Positions 16,892 to 24,925 of a stretch of 37,128 nt of DNA are shown here, piece by piece (positions within the stretch are counted from its first letter, which is position 1; every line of letters starts with the position of its first letter). The stretch spans positions 64,189-101,316 of the forward strand of contig JAJQDT010000082.1 in assembly GCA_021202075.1 (NCBI GenBank), read 5' to 3'. A model generated the notes under the pieces. The model saw only the letters and a program-made list of their open reading frames with translations. It ran no database searches and was not told the DNA's origin. The stretch comes from Lachnospiraceae bacterium (GTDB lineage: Bacteria; Bacillota; Clostridia; Lachnospirales; Lachnospiraceae). The translations under genes and the position numbers were made by a program.

Positions 16892-19800
16892 TCACGCGAA
16901 AACCGAAAACACAATCAATACCGCACAGGAAAGTACAAACACAATCATGCCCACATTCAGGTAAGCTGTCCGAAGTCGAATCCCCTTCGGCAGCTCCAGC
17001 TCTGCCTGTGCAAACGTCACACGCCGCCAATTGCGACAAAACAGCACCAGTCCGACGATTGCAGATGCTACGAGTGCTATTACATAGCCACCATATAAAG
17101 CCAGCTGCGGGAACAGCGATCCAAGGACTTTGGGGGAAAGGTTCGCCAGGTTGTCAAGGCTTTCGAGATTTGCCAGGTTTTCCAGTGCATTCCAGTCGAT
17201 TGCCTCCAGCAGCGCAGATGGCACGATGCTTCCAAGAAAATTAATACCCATGTGCAGCCCCGCCGAGTAGCGCAGCTTTCCGGTCTTCAGATAGATGTAG
17301 CCAAACAGCAGCCCCAGCGCAAATGCATAAAAGAACTGCGACAGATTCCCATGAAAAAGCCCGAACATCAGCGCCGAGGTGGCGACCGCCAGCCGTTCCC
17401 CGTAGCAGCTCATCCGGTCGATCAGCTGTTTCCGGAAGATATATTCCTCAATCAGCGGAGCCAGAATCACCATAAACAGAATTTTCAGAACAAGCGAATC
17501 CGCCAGCGCGTAGGTCGTGATCGCCGCCTCCGCCGATGTGCCGGTCAGCGCGCTGATCACGGTGGTGACAAGGGTTCCGAGAAGATTTCCTGCATACATC
17601 AGGAAGATGGCAATAAAAACTGTCCGCACCATCTGCCCCGGCTTCATTGTATGTTTTTCTTTACGGTTTTCGCCTGATTTTTTATAGCTTTTTGTATTGC
17701 TCCATTCATCTGCAGCGACATTCTTTTTCACAAGGATATTTTCATCAATGATACCATTGCTGCCTGAGCTGCTGATTTCATCGCTGATATCATTGTCGCC
17801 TGAACTGCTATTTTCATCGCTTTCTTCCATCTTGCTTCCACTGTGACTTTTCAAAGTGTACACATCCGTACCTCCCTGCTTCATGTACTCTGCTTTAGGG
17901 CAGACAGACACACGTCGAAAAATCAGCAGTCCAACCGGCACTGCAACCACATACAGGGGCGCAAAGGTGTAGACCCACAATCCCCACGAGGTCAAGAGCC
18001 ATTCCGGAAAGAGCATCGCAGCTGCAATCTGCAGTACGGACGCGATCGCCAGAATTGCGAAGCAGCCGAACCCGAGGGTAGAAAAAGATTTACGGGCAAG
18101 GAGGCGAATTTCTTCCGAAACGGCATCTGCGCGAGTCATATCACTGTCATTTTTCCTCCGCGCCGGTCGTTCTTCAGGATCCACAACCAGCGGCGTCAGC
18201 GCCAGAAAGACCGCGCCAAGCCCGATGTTAATCACCGCAGCCAGCACCGCAGCTATGACGACATGATCAAAAACGACTCCTACCGCGATGACTGCCACAT
18301 CCGGCAGCAGTCCGAAATAAATAAACATAATCTGCACCAGCTGTTTGACCAGCTTTCCGGCGGATACCGGCACGGACAGATTGATGAACGTGCCCGTCGT
18401 CGTTCCGTAAAAATCAATCGAGAGAATGAATGGAATCCATGCCAGAATAAAGAGCGGATGAACCTGGAAAACCGCCTCCGTGAGAATCAGCGCCGGAATC
18501 AGATCGAGCAGGCAGTTCGCCGTTCCTCCAAGAACTGACCAGAACAGCTTTTTCTCCGTGCTCTCCGGTATCATCCGGAAGAAATCTTTGGAGGTGTCCT
18601 CCTCCAGCGGATTCCCCAGTGTGCGCCAGAATGCGAGTGCGGAGATGGTAAAAATCACTGGCAGAAATCCGCCCATCTCGTCAGCCGCCGCGCCATCCAT
18701 CAAATACCTGCACAGCGCCGCTGCGCCTGCCGCCGCGACCAGATAGAATTCCGCGGTTTTCGTGAAAATCCCCAGATGCGCGAACCGGAACCGGTTGTAG
18801 AGACTGCGGAAGAAAAAGACGTTCGCTCCGCTCCCATAGCGCATACCGTCCCGGCGGACTTTTTCGCTCCGATCCTTTTTGCGCTTTACAAACCCGGTGC
18901 TTTTCTCCGCCTGCCTCACTTCCAGCAGCTCGGCGGTCTCCTCCGATTTTGCCATCGCGTCCTCATAAAAGTCCGCTTTGATGCTCCATATGATGAGGAT
19001 CAGCACGGCGCAGCCCGCAAGCAGCGCAGCCAGACACAGCAGGGCAAGCTGCGTATTTCCCGCAATCGAAAACATGCAGATCCCCTTCAGCCATCCCCAG
19101 AACGGGATCCAGCGTGTGACTTTGTGATTGAACAATGCCGCTGCCGCCAAAAAATGATCGGAGCCATACGATCTGCTGCAAAGGAAATACGCAGCCGCCA
19201 CCACAATCACCAGAGCGTAGACGCCTTTCCGCAAATACGGTTTCATGCCGGTATGCGTCGCCGCCAGGGTATAAAACAGCACCTGGATCAGCTTGCCGAT
19301 CACCAGCGTAAAAATCCAGACCAGGATGATTGCGACCGCGCCCCGGATGCCAAGTCCGAGATTCAGCACCAGATTCGGGAGCTGGAGCATCACATAAATA
19401 CTGGAAATCACGAGTGCGCAGATCTGTGTCATCAGCCGGAACAGCAATACCGACTGCGGCTTCATCGGCGACGCAAACAGCAGATTTACATCCGCAGGCA
19501 GAAAAATGCTGCTGCCGCTTTTATCCGCGCCGATCAGTTCAAACAGGAACACCACCAGAATGATTCCGCCAACAATCAGTTCGATCAGGTCCGAGGTCGC
19601 GTCTTTTCCGTTTATTTCAAAGACGAAATCTTCATCCGAAACCTCAAAGATCACTTCGTCATCACTATCAGCCTCGTCCGCATCTCCATTTTCCGCAGAC
19701 ATATCGGGCATATCTCCCGTGTCTGAATCTGCGGCACCTGCGCCAACGCTATACACGTCTGAGCCTGCAACGCCTGTGCCAATGCTATATTCGTCTGTTC

Positions 19801-20020
19801 CTGCAACACCTGCGTCAACGCTATACTCATCGGATTCTGCCGTCAGTTCAGAGGTTTCCCCGGTCTGATCTTCCCCGACCTTGCTTAACATACCCGCGCC
19901 AACCCCAATCAGCCCGCCCATCAGCGCGCAGGCGACGATAAAGATCAGCACCCATGTCTTAAACAGCTTGCGGATCTGGTTCACAAAGGAGTGCAGCGCA
20001 TAGTAACCATAGAGTCTCAT
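16892..20020 (-). CDS. ABC exporter permease fused to a CPBP (CAAX/Abi) intramembrane protease
   Basis: A 1042-residue membrane protein. ATG 20020 overlaps the stop of the upstream ATPase gene (ATGA, 4 bp) and is preceded by GAGGAGGG, so it is the coupled partner of that ATPase. A first membrane helix (about 20-45) is followed by an acidic segment containing three 12-residue repeats (YSVDAGVAGTDE type, about 65-105). Many further hydrophobic helices then span to about 715, as in large ABC exporter permeases. A hydrophilic Ser/Asp/Asn/Lys linker (about 722-790) leads to a C-terminal CPBP protease domain with the motifs EEYIFR (near 858), FGLFHGN (near 887) and HMGIN (near 923), matching EExxxR, FxxxH and HxxxN. 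CPBP proteins act in bacteriocin immunity or peptide maturation, so this may be an exporter for peptides or an immunity pump. The substrate is unknown. Confidence 0.85.
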   Translation of the reverse strand: MRLYGYYALHSFVNQIRKLFKTWVLIFIVACALMGGLIGVGAGMLSKVGEDQTGETSELTAESDEYSVDAGVAGTDEYSIGTGVAGSDVYSVGAGAADSDTGDMPDMSAENGDADEADSDDEVIFEVSDEDFVFEINGKDATSDLIELIVGGIILVVFLFELIGADKSGSSIFLPADVNLLFASPMKPQSVLLFRLMTQICALVISSIYVMLQLPNLVLNLGLGIRGAVAIILVWIFTLVIGKLIQVLFYTLAATHTGMKPYLRKGVYALVIVVAAAYFLCSRSYGSDHFLAAAALFNHKVTRWIPFWGWLKGICMFSIAGNTQLALLCLAALLAGCAVLILIIWSIKADFYEDAMAKSEETAELLEVRQAEKSTGFVKRKKDRSEKVRRDGMRYGSGANVFFFRSLYNRFRFAHLGIFTKTAEFYLVAAAGAAALCRYLMDGAAADEMGGFLPVIFTISALAFWRTLGNPLEEDTSKDFFRMIPESTEKKLFWSVLGGTANCLLDLIPALILTEAVFQVHPLFILAWIPFILSIDFYGTTTGTFINLSVPVSAGKLVKQLVQIMFIYFGLLPDVAVIAVGVVFDHVVIAAVLAAVINIGLGAVFLALTPLVVDPEERPARRKNDSDMTRADAVSEEIRLLARKSFSTLGFGCFAILAIASVLQIAAAMLFPEWLLTSWGLWVYTFAPLYVVAVPVGLLIFRRVSVCPKAEYMKQGGTDVYTLKSHSGSKMEESDENSSSGDNDISDEISSSGSNGIIDENILVKKNVAADEWSNTKSYKKSGENRKEKHTMKPGQMVRTVFIAIFLMYAGNLLGTLVTTVISALTGTSAEAAITTYALADSLVLKILFMVILAPLIEEYIFRKQLIDRMSCYGERLAVATSALMFGLFHGNLSQFFYAFALGLLFGYIYLKTGKLRYSAGLHMGINFLGSIVPSALLEAIDWNALENLANLESLDNLANLSPKVLGSLFPQLALYGGYVIALVASAIVGLVLFCRNWRRVTFAQAELELPKGIRLRTAYLNVGMIVFVLSCAVLIVFSVFA

Positions 20021-20943
20021 TGCTTCCGGCCCTCCTCACTGCCTTCCCTGCGCGAAACGCTCCCCCTGTGGACGTCACTGCTTTCCGCATACTGCCCTGA
20101 GCTGCCGTCGCCGCTTTCCGCAGCGTCAGCCGAGGCATCGCCAGAATCGCTTCCCTCGGTAATATCAAAAAACAGCTGCTCCAGACTTCGTCCGTCCGCT
20201 GCCAGCTCGTCGCGCGTCAGATTCGCCTGAATCTTTCCCTCCTTCATAATGATGGTGCGGTCCCAGAGCATGTCCACACTGTCGATCATATGAGTGCTGA
20301 CCAGGATCGTCTTTCCCTCCTGTCGCATCTCCTCGATCAGCAGCTTTAACTCCTTGATTGCGTGCGGATCCAGCCCGATCATCGGCTCGTCCAGTAGCAG
20401 TACCTGCGGATCCGGCAGCAGTCCCAGACAGATATTCAGCTTCTGCTGCATTCCCTTCGAGAGCTCGTCGCCGAACTTTTTGCGCTTGTCCGACAGCTCA
20501 AACCGCTCGAACAATTCATCGATTCTCGCCTGATAAGAAGAGGTCCGTCCTGCGCGCTGCGCATCAAAATGGACGGAACGGCGCCCCGCATTTTTGCTAT
20601 TTGATCCCGCATTTCCGCTATTATGTCCCACATTTCCGCCCAGTTTATACGCCCGCGCGATAAATTCCATATGCTCGGACACCGTCAGGTTCGGATAGAG
20701 CGAAGGCATCTCCGGTATGTAGCCGATCATGCGTCGCGCCTGGGGCGTTTTATTGGAAAAATTTTTTACCGTGATCTCACCCTCGTATTTCAAAAAGCCG
20801 ATCATCGCCTTAATAATCGTACTTTTCCCGGCGCCGTTCGGGCCTAACAAAACAGTCACCGTCCCCGGATCCAGATGAAAGCTTAAATCATCACAGGCCA
20901 GCACCTTGCCGTATTTTTTCGTCACATGTGATACGTTCAACAT
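20017..20943 (-). CDS. ABC transporter ATP-binding protein (second ATPase of the operon)
   Basis: A 308-residue cytosolic ATPase that would energise the adjacent permease. The start at 20943 has AAAGGAG about 9 nt upstream; an in-frame ATG 22 codons earlier is not supported. Walker A is GPNGAGKST (34-42), the signature is LSKGMQQKL, Walker B is LLLDEPMIGLD, and the switch histidine is in STHMID. Between the Q-loop region and the signature there is an extra Asn/Gly/Ser-rich insertion (about 100-135, HNSGNAGSNSKNAG). The C-terminal about 35 residues are Ser/Gly/Asp/Glu-rich. It overlaps the following permease gene by 4 bp, strong evidence for a complex. Confidence 0.92.
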   Translation of the reverse strand: MLNVSHVTKKYGKVLACDDLSFHLDPGTVTVLLGPNGAGKSTIIKAMIGFLKYEGEITVKNFSNKTPQARRMIGYIPEMPSLYPNLTVSEHMEFIARAYKLGGNVGHNSGNAGSNSKNAGRRSVHFDAQRAGRTSSYQARIDELFERFELSDKRKKFGDELSKGMQQKLNICLGLLPDPQVLLLDEPMIGLDPHAIKELKLLIEEMRQEGKTILVSTHMIDSVDMLWDRTIIMKEGKIQANLTRDELAADGRSLEQLFFDITEGSDSGDASADAAESGDGSSGQYAESSDVHRGSVSRREGSEEGRKQ

Positions 20944-20992
20944 TTTTCTCTTCTCCTTTGATACCAATCCTTTCAGGAATTTAAAACGTTTA

Positions 20993-21064
20993 TTTGCGCA
21001 GAATGGCAAAACTTTGGTTCCGGTTTATCCAGGTCAGGAACTTAAAAACAATTTTCTGCGCAAA
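20993..21064. repeat. Intergenic inverted repeat with 11-bp arms
   Basis: TTTGCGCAGAA (20993-21003) and its exact complement TTCTGCGCAAA (21054-21064) enclose 50 nt within the 210-bp gap between the permease and the second ATPase. The flanks also form an imperfect direct repeat (CAGGAATTTAAAACG and CAGGAACTTAAAAACA). No U-run follows in the direction of transcription. It may be a processing or stability element inside the operon. Confidence 0.7.
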
Positions 21065-21153
21065 ATATCTCTTAATCATCCCCTATAGCCTCTGTTTCTC
21101 ATTCATCCGAATCTCGCAACAACTACGGCAGCTGCGCAGGTACAACCGTCCTC

Positions 21154-21873
21154 TCAGTTCACCTGCTGCGTCCGCATGAACATCCAGGCCGCGCCGAGCG
21201 TCAGAATAAACACCAGCACTCCCACGACCGGCCACGCGCCGGACGGAACTGCCATAATCGCCTGCGCGATTCTCTGATAAACCGGAAGCGCCTCCTCCGG
21301 ATGAAGTACCGCCTCGCCCACCCTCGGCCCTCCAATCCAGAACGTCATCCACGCAACCAGAAATACAACTCTCATGACCTGTCCGAACCGATTTACCAAC
21401 GCTCCGAACAAAGCTGCCGCCGCAGGCAGCCCCAGCACCGCCGCGATTCCGTATCTCAGAAAAACCGGAAAGATGGCGAAGACCGGTTCCTCCGCCGGAT
21501 ACAGGTGCAGATTCAGCGCGTCCTCCGCCGCCGCAAGCACCAGCAGAATCAGCATTCCAAACGCACTCAAAAGCAGCTCGTTCAAAAGCATAGACACGAA
21601 AAACTCTTCCCTCGTGCAGCCCAGGGAAATCTGCGTGTAAAACTGAGACGTAAAATCATTCCCAAAATTCGCGAACAGAAGCACTGCCCCCACAAACGCC
21701 GCCAGGATAGTCGCAAGCGGAAACGTCCCCTCTCCCTCATCAACCACAAATCTCATAAGAATAGCGAGCACGATCATCCCCGCCAGGAAGCCGCCCAGTT
21801 CAATCGTCAGAACACCCAGACATTTGTTTTTACTAAGTTGAAACTGATTCCTGATCGCTCTTTTCATATTCAT
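21154..21873 (-). CDS. ABC-2 type membrane permease
   Basis: A 239-residue integral membrane protein with about six hydrophobic segments (for example GGFLAGMIVLAILM, FPLATILAAFVGAVLLFANF, MLILLVLAAAEDALNL, AVLGLPAAAALFGALV, VVFLVAWMTFWIGG, WPVVGVLVFILTLGAAWMFM). The N-terminus KRAIRNQFQLSK is typical of small ABC-2 permeases in YtrA-like clusters. Two ATGs, 21873 and 21867, fit the GGGGAGG at different spacings (4 and 10 nt); I list the first. It lies between the other permease and the second ATPase and probably forms an exporter subunit with the first ATPase. The substrate is unknown. Confidence 0.75.
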   Translation of the reverse strand: MNMKRAIRNQFQLSKNKCLGVLTIELGGFLAGMIVLAILMRFVVDEGEGTFPLATILAAFVGAVLLFANFGNDFTSQFYTQISLGCTREEFFVSMLLNELLLSAFGMLILLVLAAAEDALNLHLYPAEEPVFAIFPVFLRYGIAAVLGLPAAAALFGALVNRFGQVMRVVFLVAWMTFWIGGPRVGEAVLHPEEALPVYQRIAQAIMAVPSGAWPVVGVLVFILTLGAAWMFMRTQQVN

Positions 21874-21912
21874 CCTTCCTCCCCGTGTACAGTCTTTTCT
21901 GTTTTCGAAACA

Positions 21913-21967
21913 ATCACGATCCATGCACTGTCTTTTCCCGCTATAAAGTGATCACGATCCATACACT
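21913..21967. repeat. Short direct repeats in the permease leader
   Basis: ATCACGATCCATGCACT (21913-21929) and ATCACGATCCATACACT (21951-21967) match at 16 of 17 positions, and a third, weaker relative lies near 21990-22010. They sit in the 204-bp gap before the permease gene. The same gap contains TTCTTCGAACAGATG (22029-22043), identical to 24715-24729 in the gntR leader. Confidence 0.7.
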
Positions 21968-22077
21968 TTCATTTTCCACAGAATCATAACGTCCATACTT
22001 TTCTTTTTTGTACGGGCTTCGTCTTTTATTCTTCGAACAGATGTGCAAAGTCGACGCCGCCCATATACTTTTCTGCC

Positions 22078-22830
22078 TCACCTTCGCACTTCCATCCTCC
22101 GCAGTCCCTTAAGGCTCACCGCTCCGGCCGCCGCGTACAGCGCAAGCCCGATCACCGGAAACAGGGGAGAATGCATCCATTCCAGAACATTCTGATTAAA
22201 AATCGACGTCTCACCCTCCAGTCCCGCAATCAGGCCGCAGAAAAAGGCAAAGCCCCCGGCAAACACAGCATTGAAAATAATTCCGAGCGTTCTCCATCGT
22301 ATAGATACCATACCGAAAAATATTCCGATCAGAGCCGCAAATGTCTCGGCTGCGAAGATCAGCGGCAGCCACTCCATCCAATATGTTCCCATTCCAAACA
22401 CGGAAAAAAGCCAGGCGATTCCGATCATTGCCAGTACCGTCACTCCCTCACAGAGCCACATGCCCAAAGCAGTCAGCCGTCTCATGGCGTTCATGGAAAT
22501 CATCGTCGTAATGATATTGTTAAACAGGAATGTCGGGCAGATCCACACAGTCACCCCGCCAGCAAGCAGCAGGTAAGGCGGAAAATCTTCCAGCAGCGCT
22601 GCGGCCATCTGCCATGACAGCGGCCAGCCTCCGCCCGTTTCTCCTCTCACAACCGGCACAAGCAGATCCCAGAATACCGTGACGAGCAAAGCAATTCCAA
22701 ACATCTGCAGGCAGATTCTGCCAAAGAAACAGGCTATGCGCAGTGCGCGGGAAGTCCCCGCCATCCCGGGCTTTATAGTATCTTTCCTTTCGTTTTGTGA
22801 CGCTGCTTCAAAATTAATATCTACATTCAT
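22078..22830 (-). CDS. Membrane protein, ABC permease subunit of the GntR operon
   Basis: A 250-residue integral membrane protein with about six hydrophobic helices (IALLVTVFWDLLVPVV, YLLLAGGVTVWI, VTVLAMIGIAWLFSVFG, LIFAAETFAALIGIFFG, IIFNAVFAGGFAFFCGLIAG, VIGLALYAAAGAVSL) after a polar N-terminus of about 28 residues. AGGGAGG lies 7 nt before ATG 22830. It has no named domain I can assign from sequence alone. Its position directly after the first ATPase makes it the likely membrane partner, as in YtrA-type operons. Confidence 0.75.
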   Translation of the reverse strand: MNVDINFEAASQNERKDTIKPGMAGTSRALRIACFFGRICLQMFGIALLVTVFWDLLVPVVRGETGGGWPLSWQMAAALLEDFPPYLLLAGGVTVWICPTFLFNNIITTMISMNAMRRLTALGMWLCEGVTVLAMIGIAWLFSVFGMGTYWMEWLPLIFAAETFAALIGIFFGMVSIRWRTLGIIFNAVFAGGFAFFCGLIAGLEGETSIFNQNVLEWMHSPLFPVIGLALYAAAGAVSLKGLRRMEVRR

Positions 22831-22968
22831 CTGCTTCCTCCCTCGTTCGCGTATCCGTATACTCTGTTCCTGTTGAATTTTTCAATGGAACTCAGATACA
22901 TATTACTCTGATACCCGAACGCTCCTTCCTTCTGTTTTCCATTTTGCCTGTAGTCAATTCTCCTCTGA

Positions 22969-24063
22969 TCAATGTTCTTCCCCGCACAGCGCCACGAACA
23001 GCTTCTGCAGACTCACTTTTTGAACCGTCACATCAGCACCGTTCCAGTGCGCAGCATTTTTCATACGGGCAGTCGATACCTGACCCATAAATCCACTCTC
23101 CTGAATTTTCTCCGTCATCTGACCTGACCGATCGCTGTCCTGAAGTTTCTCTGCCATCTGACCTGACCGATCGCTGTCCTGAATTCTTTCTGTCATCTGA
23201 ACCGACTGAACACTGTCCTGAACTTCGTCCGGCTTCGGTTCCAGAATCGTCACGCTCTTGCTGCGGCCCAGCCGTTCTACATGGTGCTGTGTGTATCCAG
23301 CAGTCGCGCGGTCTACCTCATCCTCACGCCCGCTCACGCACCAGGCGCGCTCCAGCAGTTCCTCCAGATTCTCTTTTAGCAAGATTTTCCCATCATCCAG
23401 CAAAATTACTTCCTCGAAAATGTCTGCCGCTTCCTCAATGATGTGCGTCGAGATCACAAACGTCCGGCCGGTCTCTGTGAATTCCTCTAGCAGAAGCTGA
23501 TAAAACTTCTCCCTTGCAACCACATCCAGCCCCGCGACCGGTTCATCCAGAAACGTGAACTCTGCCCCGCTCGCAAGCGCCACAACGATCGTCACCATCG
23601 AAAGCATGCCCTTGGACAGCTTGCTGATTTTTTTCTTTGTATCCAGCCCGAACTCTGCGACAAGGCGGTCTGCCATCTTCTGATCCCAGTGCGGAAGAAA
23701 CAGCGACGCAATCTTCAGATACTCCTTCACCTTCATTGTATTCGCGCTGTTTCCGACCATCGTATTCAGTTCCCGCGAAAAACAAAGATGGGATAGTGCC
23801 TTCGGGTTTTCCCAGACCGCCTCACGGATGACCGTCGGCTGCCCGCCTTCCGATTCGCCGGCACCCGGAGAGATTTCCACCGCCACGTTTCCCTCCGTCG
23901 CCGGATTCTGTGCGCTTAATATCGACAGAAGCGTCGTCTTTCCCGCCCCGTTGCGCCCAATAAGGCCATAGATTTTCCCTTGCTCCAGTTCCAGGTCGAT
24001 GCCGTGAAGCACCTCTTTCTCTCCATACCGCTTCACGATACCGGATGCCACAATCCTGTTCAT
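22969..24063 (-). CDS. ABC transporter ATP-binding protein (first ATPase), with internal tandem repeats
   Basis: A 364-residue cytosolic ATPase. GAGGAGG precedes ATG 24063. Walker A is GRNGAGKTT (36-44), the signature is LSKGM (about 155), Walker B is FTFLDEPVAGLD (about 178), and the H-loop is STHIIEE. The family is usually about 290-300 residues; here an extra segment at about 275-325 contains tandem 13-residue units (MTERIQDSDRSGQ, MAEKLQDSDRSGQ, MTEKIQESGFMGQ). The true C-terminus then resumes (VTVQKVSLQKLFVALCG). Encoded between gntR and the two small permeases, it is typical of YtrB-like components. Confidence 0.92.
   Translation of the reverse strand: MNRIVASGIVKRYGEKEVLHGIDLELEQGKIYGLIGRNGAGKTTLLSILSAQNPATEGNVAVEISPGAGESEGGQPTVIREAVWENPKALSHLCFSRELNTMVGNSANTMKVKEYLKIASLFLPHWDQKMADRLVAEFGLDTKKKISKLSKGMLSMVTIVVALASGAEFTFLDEPVAGLDVVAREKFYQLLLEEFTETGRTFVISTHIIEEAADIFEEVILLDDGKILLKENLEELLERAWCVSGREDEVDRATAGYTQHHVERLGRSKSVTILEPKPDEVQDSVQSVQMTERIQDSDRSGQMAEKLQDSDRSGQMTEKIQESGFMGQVSTARMKNAAHWNGADVTVQKVSLQKLFVALCGEEH
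23080..23235 (-). repeat. 39-bp in-frame tandem repeats in the ABC ATPase gene
   Basis: Units at 23080-23118, 23119-23157 and 23158-23196, plus a partial fourth (23197-23235). The second and third differ at few positions. Each encodes 13 residues. The array falls in a C-terminal region where family members normally have no repeat. Confidence 0.9.
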
Positions 24064-24116
24064 ACCATTTTCCTCCTCATATCCTGTATTCTTTCTGTTA
24101 TCTCTTATTAAGAATC

Positions 24117-24166
24117 TATCGTTAAATAACTCATGAATCTTGCACCGCCTGATACGAGAATCGCAG
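24117..24166 (-). repeat. Intergenic repeat copy C (diverged, no start codon)
   Basis: Related to copies A and B over about 50 bp (shared TCTTGCACCGCCT and GAATCGCAG). On the minus strand the same frame stays open and reads CDSRIRRCKIHELFND; many changes from copy B are silent or conservative. A TAA lies just before the frame and no ATG occurs before the ATPase start, so this copy probably does not encode a separate peptide. Confidence 0.75.
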
Positions 24167-24239
24167 GTTTAAAAACCCCGCCATAGTAAGCCTTCTGATT
24201 TTACCAGTCCGACGCCTGGCGCGGCTGTTTCCCATCAGG

Positions 24240-24611
24240 CTATTCGTCGCCAGGCGCCTCCAGAATCATCGCAACCAGTTCCGCCTTTGTAATGCCGAGG
24301 CTGACTGCCTCTGCTATCAGACGCTGTACGTAGTCATCGTAAAAGTTTTTCTTTCTCTTTTCCATAATTGCCTGTTTCGCCCCCGTCCGGACGAACATCC
24401 CGATGCCCCTCTTTTTGTAAAGGATGCCCTCGTCCACAAGCAGATTCACGCCCTTTGCCGCTGTCGCCGGATTGATCGCATAGGCTCGGGCCAACTCATT
24501 CGTGCTTGGCACCCGCTCCTCCTCCAGCAGAATCTCCCGCAGAATGTCATCCTCGATCATCTCTTTTATCTGAATGTAAATGGATTTTTCCTGTGAAAGG
24601 ATTTCATGCAT
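24240..24611 (-). CDS. GntR-family transcriptional regulator, YtrA type
   Basis: A 123-residue repressor-like protein heading the ABC operon. It has the GntR winged-helix DNA-binding domain (YIQIKEMIEDDIL, RVPSTNELARAYAINPATAAKG, LVDEGILYKKRGIGMFV) and a short C-terminal helical region of about 45 residues instead of a large effector domain, as in the YtrA subfamily. The start at 24611 has AAAGGAAG upstream. A promoter at 24785-24813 overlaps a perfect palindrome at 24764-24787, which suggests autoregulation of the whole operon. YtrA-type regulators typically respond to cell-envelope stress or antibiotics; the signal here is not known. Confidence 0.92.
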   Translation of the reverse strand: MHEILSQEKSIYIQIKEMIEDDILREILLEEERVPSTNELARAYAINPATAAKGVNLLVDEGILYKKRGIGMFVRTGAKQAIMEKRKKNFYDDYVQRLIAEAVSLGITKAELVAMILEAPGDE

Positions 24612-24763
24612 TTACCCACTTCCTTTCATGCGCAGATTCTGTCACATATCCATACTCACGCAACAAGTATGGACGAATGCCGCGCCAGGTCATGCGCCGC
24701 TTTCATTCTATCTTTTCTTCGAACAGATGCGCCGCACCTGTAGTTCTTTGTTCTTTGTTCTTT

Positions 24764-24787
24764 GGTTCATTACTCATGTAATGAACC
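24764..24787. promoter_or_regulatory. Perfect palindrome, probable GntR operator
   Basis: GGTTCATTAC (24764-24773), a 4-bp centre TCAT, and its exact complement GTAATGAACC (24778-24787). It begins inside the -10 box and covers the predicted start site of the gntR-ABC transcript, ideal for steric repression. Three TTCTTTG heptamers in tandem lie beside it (24744-24764). Confidence 0.85.
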
Positions 24788-24813
24788 ATACCACCAGTTC
24801 GACTCTCTGTCAA
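24785..24813 (-). promoter_or_regulatory. Promoter of the gntR-ABC operon
   Basis: On the minus strand TTGACA (24813-24808), a 17-bp spacer and TATGGT (24790-24785). The start site would fall within the palindrome, leaving a leader of about 165 nt that contains CCATACT...AGTATGG inverted repeats near 24640-24670. Confidence 0.85.
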
Positions 24814-24840
24814 GAGTAATTTTTTAGTACAAACCGTTCA

Positions 24841-24895
24841 CCTGCCGGAACATACTCTGCTTCAAAAATCCGCAGGGAAAAGGCAGGCAGTTTTT
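24841..24895 (+). terminator. Terminator-like nested hairpin, plus strand (orphan)
   Basis: CCTGCC (24841-24846) pairs with GGCAGG (24882-24887), with an inner CTGC/GCAG pair, followed by CAG and five T (24891-24895). In the plus direction this resembles an intrinsic terminator, yet no plus-strand gene lies upstream. It may end a short transcript arising near the operator, or be chance. Confidence 0.35.
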
Positions 24896-24925
24896 GCATC
24901 GCTTCTATGTGCGGGGCTTCTCGGG

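Noticed and set aside
24115..24240. Upstream in-frame extension of the first ABC ATPase through repeat copy C
   Set aside because: The frame is open but has a TAA just before it and no start codon before 24063, where a strong GAGGAGG site is present.
22033..24732. Possible LexA boxes (CGAACAGATG) at 22033 and 24719
   Set aside because: Each matches only 12 of 14 positions of the Bacillus-type consensus and the second half-site is poor. The sites lie in ABC operon leaders with no link to SOS genes.
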